Assembly: GCA_964554015.1 (NCBI GenBank)
Contig: CAZKMO010000195.1
Coordinates: 1-5,492 of the forward strand
Length of the DNA stretch: 5,492 bases
Reading direction: 5' to 3'
DNA from: CAYUAG01 sp964554015
Lineage (GTDB): Bacteria > Zhuqueibacterota > QNDG01 > CAYUAG01
Below, one piece after another: positions 1-5,065 of the stretch. Position 1 is the stretch's first letter. The number at the start of each line of letters is the position of its first letter. A program made the translations under genes and the position numbers. Under the pieces are notes generated by a model, which searched no databases, was not told where the DNA came from, and saw nothing but the letters and a program-made list of their open reading frames with translations.

Positions 1-31
1 GAATAAATTCAGTGTGAAGTCCAGTCTTTAT

Positions 32-81
32 TGGAATAATGGAATGATGGTGTAGAAATTTTACACAATTCCATTATTCCA
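32..81. repeat. Imperfect 50-nt intergenic palindrome
   Basis: The arms at 32-45 and 68-81 are perfect reverse complements (14 bp, containing GGAATAATGGAAT). Inside them, GTGTA (50-54) pairs with TACAC (62-66) around a 7-nt AT-rich loop, leaving a GATG/A internal bulge. The left arm also contains a short 8-nt direct repeat (GGAATAAT then GGAATGAT). Neither side is followed by a T-run, so it does not look like an intrinsic terminator. It could be a REP-like or MITE-like dispersed element, or a structured RNA end. The palindrome is seen directly; its role is unknown. Confidence 0.6.
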
Positions 82-100
82 CTATCCCAGGGATTAATTG

Positions 101-219
101 ATTTTTTTTCTCAACCTTAACCTCATCCTTAACCTGTTTTATTCTTTATTTTTTCTTTTGTCTTTTGCCTTTGTTTTATCTTTTATCTTTTGGATTTTTT
201 TTTTGGATTTTTACTATCT
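101..219. repeat. Low-complexity pyrimidine-rich spacer
   Basis: The plus strand here is almost entirely T and C, with only four G between 101 and 191. It contains small tandem pieces: CCTTAACCT at 115-123 and again at 127-135, TTTTATC twice at 174-187, and two copies of GGATTTTT around 192-219. The open frame that crosses it encodes only a Phe/Leu-rich product dictated by the base composition, so I do not call a gene. It lies just beyond the terminator of the minus-strand operon. Apart from this tract and the palindrome, nothing is recognisable in positions 1-240. Confidence 0.6.
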
Positions 220-242
220 TGCGGAAAATACTAATTCCAGAC

Positions 243-279
243 AAAAAACGGAGACAGATCCTAAAACCTGTCTCCGTTT
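243..279 (-). terminator. Intrinsic terminator of the sigma/anti-sigma operon
   Basis: A perfect 12-bp inverted repeat (246-257 with 268-279, core ACGGAGACAG) surrounds a 10-nt loop. Read on the minus strand, the stem runs directly into TTTTTT (248-243), the layout of a Rho-independent terminator. It starts about 30 nt after the stop codon of the repeat protein at 310, the last gene of the minus-strand operon. On the plus strand the stem is not followed by a T-run, so it should act mainly on minus-strand transcripts. Confidence 0.9.
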
Positions 280-309
280 ATAAGAGAACTAAATGTCAAC
301 TATGAAGGT

Positions 310-1512
310 TTACTGCTTTTTAATAATAATATCCCCGCCGCCTGTTCTCAGCTTAATCAAATCACCGCCGCCGTTGATTTCGCCCTTACCCCAGATAGTT
401 TTACGTCCAAAACTTTCATCTTCGTCTGTTTTTAAGGGAAAATCTGACTCGATTCTGTATTCCCTTCCATGACGCATATTGTATTCGATTTTGGCATCAA
501 TGGTTGCGGGAAGTTTTGCTGGAATGCTGAGATTAATATCACCGCCACCCGTGGACAGTTCAATGGTGTGATTTACAGAAAAATCGGTAAGGGTCACTTC
601 TGCGGAAACATCACCCCCGCCCGTGGAAGCGGTTATGGCTCCCTTGACCATTTTTAAATCAACCTCACCCCCGCCCGTGGAAACATCCAGTTTACCTTGG
701 ATATCGTCAATATCTATATTACCGCCGCCGGTGGAAGCATCTATTTCCGCAGTTACATGCTCGATACGTATAGAACCTCCTCCGGTAGACAAATCGAATT
801 CTCCGGTGGCATCACTGACCGTAATACTGCCGCCCCCGGTACTGATATCCACATTTTCACCTTTGGCTCCCTTAACCGTTACACTGCCCCCGCCGGTACT
901 GATATCCACATTCTTACCAGACCCTAACACATTCACACTACCCCCGCCGGTAGATACATCCACGTTTCCGCCTACGTTTTTAACGGAAATACTTCCGCCT
1001 CCGGTGGAAACATCCACATTGCTTTCAATGTCAGCCAGGGTAACGCTGCCCCCGCCGGTGGAGGCATTCACATCACCGCTCAATCCGGCAATATCAATGC
1101 TTCCCCCTTTGGTTTTAATATCGCAGCTGAAACCGGCCGGCAGGGTTATCTGGAACTTACTGTTGATCCAGCTCCGGTTGAATCCCGGCCCGCTGACAGT
1201 AATACGATTTCCTTCCTGTTTGATTCCTGCCTCCGATTTCTCCATAGCAATTTCTGCCTCGCTTTTGGAGAAAATATCCATGCGTTTTTCTTCTTTGATC
1301 AATACTTCATTTTTATTCCAGGCCCGAATAGTGACATTCCCCCTGATTTCATCCATTACCAGGGTACCGGTCTTTTCTACCTGAAATCGTTTGGTTATTT
1401 CCCCTACCCAGTATTTACCATCTTTTTTTAATTCCTGGGCGGAAACCACGGTACAAAAAGATAATCCTATCAATAAAATCAGAAACCACATAGTTGTTTT
1501 TTTGGTATTCAT
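310..1512 (-). CDS. Exported DUF4097-type beta-solenoid repeat protein
   Basis: The product is a 400-residue secreted or surface protein of unknown function, similar in pattern to the DUF4097 putative adhesin family. Residues 1-25 look like a signal peptide: a Lys-rich start, a hydrophobic core at 8-24 and a VSA|Q cleavage site. LSFC is a poor lipobox, so a lipoprotein is unlikely. After a non-repetitive region (about 26-133), residues 134-326 carry ten STGGG motifs, with the Ser at 151, 169, 187, 205, 224, 242, 260, 278, 296 and 320. That is an 18-residue period with one 19 and one 24, as expected for stacked beta-solenoid coils. A degenerate KGGS precedes the repeats and RTGGGD lies near the C-terminus. 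The start is the ATG at 1512. A longer frame from GTG at 1530 would place the AAGGAGGT ribosome site inside the coding sequence. It follows the anti-sigma gene by 25 nt and is probably controlled by that sigma factor. Its repeat region is visibly richer in GC than the rest of the window. The adhesin role is a family label, not shown here. Confidence 0.85.
   Translation of the reverse strand: MNTKKTTMWFLILLIGLSFCTVVSAQELKKDGKYWVGEITKRFQVEKTGTLVMDEIRGNVTIRAWNKNEVLIKEEKRMDIFSKSEAEIAMEKSEAGIKQEGNRITVSGPGFNRSWINSKFQITLPAGFSCDIKTKGGSIDIAGLSGDVNASTGGGSVTLADIESNVDVSTGGGSISVKNVGGNVDVSTGGGSVNVLGSGKNVDISTGGGSVTVKGAKGENVDISTGGGSITVSDATGEFDLSTGGGSIRIEHVTAEIDASTGGGNIDIDDIQGKLDVSTGGGEVDLKMVKGAITASTGGGDVSAEVTLTDFSVNHTIELSTGGGDINLSIPAKLPATIDAKIEYNMRHGREYRIESDFPLKTDEDESFGRKTIWGKGEINGGGDLIKLRTGGGDIIIKKQ
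535..1116 (-). repeat. In-gene tandem repeats encoding about 18-residue TGGG units
   Basis: This is a degenerate tandem array with a unit of about 54 nt inside the repeat-protein gene. On the plus strand it shows as recurring CCGCCGGT/CCCCCGGT blocks. The closest pair share an identical 18-mer at 838-855 and 895-912, 57 nt apart, which is one 19-codon unit. Elsewhere the same Ser-Thr-Gly-Gly-Gly residues use different synonymous codons. This suggests that most units are old and kept by selection on the protein, with one pair more recently duplicated or converted. Confidence 0.85.
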
Positions 1513-1517
1513 GGTGT

Positions 1518-1525
1518 ACCTCCTT
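1518..1525 (-). promoter_or_regulatory. Ribosome binding site fixing the start of the repeat protein
   Basis: Read on the minus strand, AAGGAGGT lies 5 nt before the ATG at 1512. This near-perfect anti-16S match decides against the upstream in-frame GTG at 1530, whose coding sequence would contain it. Confidence 0.9.
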
Positions 1526-1537
1526 ATCACTTTTTAT

Positions 1538-2386
1538 TTAAATTGTCATATTTTTTTTTAAGGGAAAGTCTGGGCTTTCCTTATACTCTTCCAAGCATTG
1601 CTGTGCTTCATATCGTACTCCGGAATTGGTATCTTTGAACAGCACTGATACTAATACGTCCTTAATCTTTTTATTAAGAGGAAATTTCTTAAGAATCTGA
1701 ATAGCATGTAACCTGATTCCCGGATTGGGATCTGCCTGCAGACTTTGCACCAGGGCAAACTCAACCGCTTTTTTCTTCTCTGCATATTGCAGAATTTTAA
1801 CTGCTTTCAGCCGCATATTATCCCGTTCGTCATACTTTAATATATTTATGGCAGCCTGTAGTAACCGAGGGTCATCAGCTGATAATCGGAGGATGTGCTG
1901 CCTCGTCTGCTCTACCACCAACATAACCTCACCATTATCCTCGGATTGAAATGATATTTTTTCAAATCGAGTGGTATTACTATTTAAAAGTTTCTGAATA
2001 GAATTTTCACCAGATCCTGAAAACAAAAATCCCAGCAGGAGTCCGGCTATAAAAAGAGTACCCCCGGCAACAAACTTTAAAGCAAAATTGGGGGAAAACA
2101 ATGATTGCAGAGTTACTCCCAGAGAAAAGGAATGGTCGGTTTTCTCACCGGCAGTCTGTTTGAGATTAAACTTTAATTTTTTTCTTACCTTTTTTAATTC
2201 GCCCTTAGCCGGAACCGGATAATCAGAATTCCTTATGGTCGTGTACAGTGCCCGTTCCTGTGCCAGACGATCCCGGCACAAGGGGCAATCCTGTAAATGT
2301 CTTTCTATCCCGGAAATAGTATCGGAGTCCAAATCTCCGGTTAGATAAAAAAAGAGCTCTTCATCTTTTAGATGTTTTTTCCCCAT
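1538..2386 (-). CDS. Membrane anti-sigma factor with zinc finger and HEAT-like sensor domain
   Basis: This 282-residue protein is the likely anti-sigma partner of the ECF sigma factor encoded directly upstream. Residues about 5-45 match the zf-HC2 anti-sigma zinc finger, with H30-x3-C34-x2-C37. A Lys/Arg-rich stretch (61-72) precedes a single membrane helix at about 104-123, so by the positive-inside rule the zinc finger is cytoplasmic and the C-terminus lies outside. The C-terminal region (about 173-268) has three helical pairs with HEAT-repeat character, for example the NPGIRLHAIQIL and NSGVRYEAQQCL segments. HEAT-like units are protein-binding scaffolds, so they may sense an envelope ligand or protein, but this is inferred. 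The start ATG touches the sigma stop codon and its GAGGTGA ribosome site (2392-2398) lies within the end of the sigma gene, so translation is probably coupled. The partner assignment rests on the zinc finger, topology and operon position. Confidence 0.88.
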   Translation of the reverse strand: MGKKHLKDEELFFYLTGDLDSDTISGIERHLQDCPLCRDRLAQERALYTTIRNSDYPVPAKGELKKVRKKLKFNLKQTAGEKTDHSFSLGVTLQSLFSPNFALKFVAGGTLFIAGLLLGFLFSGSGENSIQKLLNSNTTRFEKISFQSEDNGEVMLVVEQTRQHILRLSADDPRLLQAAINILKYDERDNMRLKAVKILQYAEKKKAVEFALVQSLQADPNPGIRLHAIQILKKFPLNKKIKDVLVSVLFKDTNSGVRYEAQQCLEEYKESPDFPLKKNMTI

Positions 2387-2947
2387 TTATATCACCTCAC
2401 TTTCCATGTAGGGAGAAAGTTTTTTCTGCATATTTCTGGTGGCTCTGAATAAATAGTTTTTAATGGTTCCTTCCGCTTTATTGGTTATGCGGGCAATTTC
2501 TTTAATCTTCAGTTGATGATAAAAACGTAGTATAAAAGTCATTTTTTGCATGGGAGGAAGTGTGTTTACCCCTCTTTTAATTTTTTCTTTCAGTTCCTGA
2601 TTCAGAGCAGATTTATCCGGAGTCAACATTGTATCCGAGGGTTCCCAGGAAAACTCATCTTTTTCCTCATCCAGGGAGGGATGATACCTCCGTTGTCTGG
2701 TATTACAGTAGGTTATAGAGCAATTTATGGCTATACGGTAAAGCCAGGTAAAAAATGTGCTTTTCTTATTAAATGATTTAATATTTTTAAAGGCCCGCAT
2801 AAAAACCTCTTGATAAATATCTTCTGCATCCTGGATATTTTGAGAAATTTGATAGGCAAGTGAAAGAATCTGCCGATCATATTTTTTTACCAGTTTCTCA
2901 AATGCCCTGGTATCACCCCTTTGTGCTTTCTCTATTAAACTATCCAT
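2387..2947 (-). CDS. ECF (sigma-70 family, RpoE-like) RNA polymerase sigma factor
   Basis: This is a 186-residue extracytoplasmic-function sigma factor of normal family length. Sigma region 2 covers about residues 10-88. It includes the DAEDIYQEVFMRAF core (40-53) and FFTWLYRIAIN (65-75), which bind core polymerase and recognise and melt the -10 element. A linker of about 40 residues follows. Region 4 covers about 125-178 (LPPMQKMTFILRFYHQLKIKEIA, then the recognition helix near EGTIKNYLFRATRNMQKKL), which reads the -35 element. The ATG at 2947 has GAGAG upstream (2953-2957) with 5-nt spacing. It is the first gene of the minus-strand operon and its stop codon abuts the anti-sigma start. It most likely directs transcription of its own operon. 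The wider regulon and the ECF subgroup cannot be told from this window. Confidence 0.95.
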   Translation of the reverse strand: MDSLIEKAQRGDTRAFEKLVKKYDRQILSLAYQISQNIQDAEDIYQEVFMRAFKNIKSFNKKSTFFTWLYRIAINCSITYCNTRQRRYHPSLDEEKDEFSWEPSDTMLTPDKSALNQELKEKIKRGVNTLPPMQKMTFILRFYHQLKIKEIARITNKAEGTIKNYLFRATRNMQKKLSPYMESEVI

Positions 2948-2970
2948 GAAATCTCTCTTTTATTTTCACT

Positions 2971-3003
2971 TGTTTTGACTTAATATAGTATAAAAAAGTT
3001 TGC
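2971..3003 (-). promoter_or_regulatory. Candidate ECF-type autoregulatory promoter of the sigma operon
   Basis: Read on the minus strand, GCAAACTT (3003-2996) followed after 16 nt by GTCAAA (2979-2974) resembles the AACTT / N15-19 / GTC layout of promoters used by RpoE-type sigma factors. Transcription would start near 2970, giving a short leader before the ATG at 2947. A TATACT at 2992-2987 on the same strand could instead be a sigma-A -10 box, but it has no good -35. Neither is decisive. Confidence 0.4.
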
Positions 3004-3202
3004 AGAAAAAAAAATTATTTCAGGTAATTATTTATATTTTTTTCCAGGAAGATATTTTAATATTTCCCTTGACATTGTTTCGAGTTTTAATTAATTTAAA
3101 CCGCCATTAAAATTCTGGTATACACCTAATATCAAAAGATTGAAGGGATGTAAACCGATTTTTTTGGAAATATTATGACTATTAAAGATACATTTCTCGA
3201 TT

Positions 3203-3230
3203 TTTACATTATATCCTATCCCATTATACT
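3203..3230 (+). promoter_or_regulatory. Probable sigma-A promoter of the Cys-rich protein / gdh operon
   Basis: TTTACA (3203-3208), a 16-nt spacer and TATACT (3225-3230) each match five of six consensus positions. Transcription would start near 3237, giving a leader of about 145 nt before the ATG at 3383. A second possible promoter nearer the gene is TTAACA (3312-3317) with TATTAC (3336-3341), at an 18-nt spacing. Confidence 0.6.
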
Positions 3231-3253
3231 AAATACTTATCACCATCACACCC

Positions 3254-3298
3254 AGGTCAATACCGTAAAAACTGCTATAAAACCACTGTATTCGACCT
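3254..3298 (+). other. Candidate hairpin in the gdh-operon leader
   Basis: AGGTCAATAC (3254-3263) can pair over all ten bases with GTATTCGACCT (3288-3298) if C3293 is bulged, leaving a 24-nt A-rich loop. It would lie within the predicted 5' untranslated leader. It has no following T-run, so it is not a terminator. A stem of this size could arise by chance in AT-rich DNA. Confidence 0.3.
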
Positions 3299-3382
3299 TC
3301 TATCTAATGTATTAACAGAAAGTTAAGGGAATAAATATTACTTATTAAAATAAATAAAAATTAACCAAGGGAGGACTAAACC

Positions 3383-3709
3383 ATGCTTAAAGAACCCAGG
3401 TCCGGAACCAAAGAAGAGGTGAAAGAAAAAGAACCATCAGAAATAAAAAGCCTTTGTGTTAATTGTAAATACAATAAAGACTGCAATTACAGAATTCAAT
3501 CCCAAGAAAATATCATTTTTTGCGAAGAATATGAAATTGGGGGAGAAATTTCAATCAAGACTTCCAATAAAAAAGAACCAAAAAAATCTAAAACTACTAT
3601 AAATAAAAAATTAAGATTTAACGGCTTATGTATTAATTGTTCAAATCGGTTTAACTGTACTCATCCCAAACCGGAGGGTGGAGTATGGCATTGTGAAGAT
3701 TATATGTAG
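3383..3709 (+). CDS. Small Cys-rich protein with two CxxC-x5-C-x11/12-C motifs
   Basis: I cannot assign a function to this 108-residue soluble protein. It contains two copies of one motif. The first is C25-x2-C28-x5-C34-x12-C47 followed by EEY. The second is C83-x2-C86-x5-C92-x11-C104 followed by EDY. The common form is LCxNC-x5-C...CE(E/D)Y. Each set of four cysteines is the right size for one zinc ion, or possibly an iron-sulfur centre. The second copy also carries PKPEGGVWHC (95-104). A Lys/Glu-rich N-terminus and a Lys/Ser-rich linker (about 57-78) flank the motifs. There is no signal peptide or membrane segment, so it should be cytoplasmic. GGGAGG (3369-3374) lies 8 nt before the ATG. 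The gene ends 19 nt before glutamate dehydrogenase on the same strand, so the two are almost certainly co-transcribed. A redox- or metal-responsive partner of the dehydrogenase is possible, but that is inferred from position only. Confidence 0.85.
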   Translation: MLKEPRSGTKEEVKEKEPSEIKSLCVNCKYNKDCNYRIQSQENIIFCEEYEIGGEISIKTSNKKEPKKSKTTINKKLRFNGLCINCSNRFNCTHPKPEGGVWHCEDYM

Positions 3710-3728
3710 ATTAAAAAAGGGGTAAAAA

Positions 3729-5015
3729 ATGAATGATGATTTCATAAACAAAAAGAAAGAAACTACTGTATATGACACTGTTATTCATCAATTTAATAAA
3801 GCTGCGGATATGATTAATCTGGAACCAAATATTCGAAAAATACTTGCCAGGACCACCAATGAAATAGTAGTGCATTTTCCGGTTAAAATGGATGATGGTG
3901 AGGTGGAAATGTTTACCGGATACCGGGTCCAGCACAATAATGCCCTCGGTCCTTATAAAGGAGGACTCCGGTTTCATCCCTTAGTTGAGATCGATGAGGT
4001 CAGAGCCCTGGCCACCTGGATGACCTGGAAATCAGCCATATCAAGTATTCCCCTGGGTGGTGCGAAAGGAGGAATCCAATTTGATCCGCATAAATATTCT
4101 ATGGATGAATTAGAACGCATAACCCGACGTTTTACCTATGCACTGGGGAATAATATTGGTCCGGAATACGATATTCCCGCCCCGGATGTTAATACCAATT
4201 CTCAAATAATGGCCTGGATGATGGATACCTACCTCTCAACCATCCAACCTCATGAAAGGAATCGATGTATTCATGTGGTCACCGGAAAGCCTATTGAATC
4301 CGGGGGCAGTATCGGCAGAGATAAAGCAACCGGGCAGGGTATTGTGTATACTATCAAGCAATGGGCCGCCTTAAAAAAATTCAATCTGAAAAATGCTACT
4401 TATTTTGTACAAGGTTTCGGAAATGTTGGTTCCTGGGCTTCCATATTATTAAAACCTTCGGGAGCAAAACTTTTGGGAGTTCAGGATGTAAGTGGAAGCA
4501 TATATAATGAAAAAGGTATAGATGCGAACGATCTTCTCGAATATGTTAAAAATAATAAAGGGATGATTAAAGGATATAGCAAAGCTGCACCTATGAATAA
4601 CCAAGAATTCTTATCTATCAAGGCTGATATTTTTATCCCTTCGGCTTTGGAAAATCAGATAACCAAAAAAACTGCACCTAACCTGAAAGTGAAATTAGTG
4701 GCGGAAGGGGCAAATGGACCCACTGATATCGAAGGAGATCACATTCTTCAGGAAAAAAATATTGATCTCATACCTGATATTCTCTGCAATGCCGGAGGAG
4801 TTATTGTGAGTTATTTTGAATGGCTGCAAAATAAACGGAGTGAATTCTGGGATCTGAAAGAAGTGGACAGCAAGCTGCAGCATATCATTACCAATGGCTT
4901 TACCAGAGTTGCAACTGCCGCTAAAAAACATAAAACTGATTGGAGAACCGCTGCCTATATAGTCGCCCTTGATCATTTAAAAACTGTATATAAAGAGAGA
5001 GGTATCTTTCCTTAA
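3729..5015 (+). CDS. gdhA: Glutamate dehydrogenase (catalytic, complete)
   Basis: This cytoplasmic enzyme interconverts glutamate and 2-oxoglutarate plus ammonia using NAD(P), linking amino-acid breakdown or ammonia assimilation to the TCA intermediates. At 428 residues it has the length of the small hexameric enzymes (RocG/GudB and archaeal types). All catalytic residues are present: K77 in GPYKGG, K101 in MTWK, catalytic K113 in PLGGAKGGI, D153 in PAPDVNT and S361 in VIVSYFEW. These correspond to K89, K113, K125, D165 and S380 of the Clostridium symbiosum enzyme. The C-terminal domain has the Rossmann motif GFGNVG (229-234), with D253 at the end of the next strand; this does not settle NAD versus NADP. 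AAGGGG (3717-3722) lies 6 nt before the ATG. The gene follows the Cys-rich protein by 19 nt and precedes a dehydrogenase-like paralogue by 50 nt with no terminator between, so the three form one operon. The family call is secure; the symbol is the generic one. Confidence 0.97.
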   Translation: MNDDFINKKKETTVYDTVIHQFNKAADMINLEPNIRKILARTTNEIVVHFPVKMDDGEVEMFTGYRVQHNNALGPYKGGLRFHPLVEIDEVRALATWMTWKSAISSIPLGGAKGGIQFDPHKYSMDELERITRRFTYALGNNIGPEYDIPAPDVNTNSQIMAWMMDTYLSTIQPHERNRCIHVVTGKPIESGGSIGRDKATGQGIVYTIKQWAALKKFNLKNATYFVQGFGNVGSWASILLKPSGAKLLGVQDVSGSIYNEKGIDANDLLEYVKNNKGMIKGYSKAAPMNNQEFLSIKADIFIPSALENQITKKTAPNLKVKLVAEGANGPTDIEGDHILQEKNIDLIPDILCNAGGVIVSYFEWLQNKRSEFWDLKEVDSKLQHIITNGFTRVATAAKKHKTDWRTAAYIVALDHLKTVYKERGIFP

Positions 5016-5065
5016 TTTTATAACCATATCCATTCTGATTTACTATGCAATAAGGGAACTATAAT

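Larger units (their letters stand above)
2948..3382. other. Divergent intergenic regulatory region
   Basis: These 435 bases separate the minus-strand sigma operon from the plus-strand glutamate dehydrogenase operon. They are very AT-rich and hold no convincing gene. From left to right they contain the candidate sigma-operon promoter (2971-3003), a weak plus-strand TTGACA at 3069-3074 with a poor -10 (TAATTT, 3092-3097), the stronger plus-strand promoter at 3203-3230, a leader hairpin at 3254-3298 and the ribosome site at 3369-3374. No known riboswitch was recognised in the leader. Confidence 0.7.

Noticed and set aside
98..283. Plus-strand open frame of 61 codons
   Set aside because: Its Phe/Leu-rich product comes from the pyrimidine tract, it has no ribosome site, and it runs through the operon terminator.
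623..1384. Plus-strand open frame of 253 codons with recurring LPPPV units
   Set aside because: It is the antisense image of the TGGG repeats in the minus-strand gene; the periodicity is inherited from that gene, which has a signal peptide, a ribosome site and operon context.
1513..1530. Upstream GTG start adding six residues to the repeat protein
   Set aside because: The added segment would contain the AAGGAGGT ribosome site of the ATG at 1512, and the signal peptide is complete from that ATG.
3069..3097. TTGACA with a 17-nt spacer as the main promoter of the plus-strand operon
   Set aside because: The -35 is perfect but the -10 (TAATTT) matches only three of six positions; the 3203-3230 promoter is better and closer.
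3175..3315. Small plus-strand open frame of 46 codons starting ATG ACT ATT
   Set aside because: It has only a weak GGAAA upstream, overlaps the best promoter (3203-3230) and has an unremarkable composition, so chance is the simpler explanation.
3711..3977. Minus-strand open frame opposite the start of glutamate dehydrogenase
   Set aside because: It lies wholly antisense to a secure coding sequence and has no recognisable domain.
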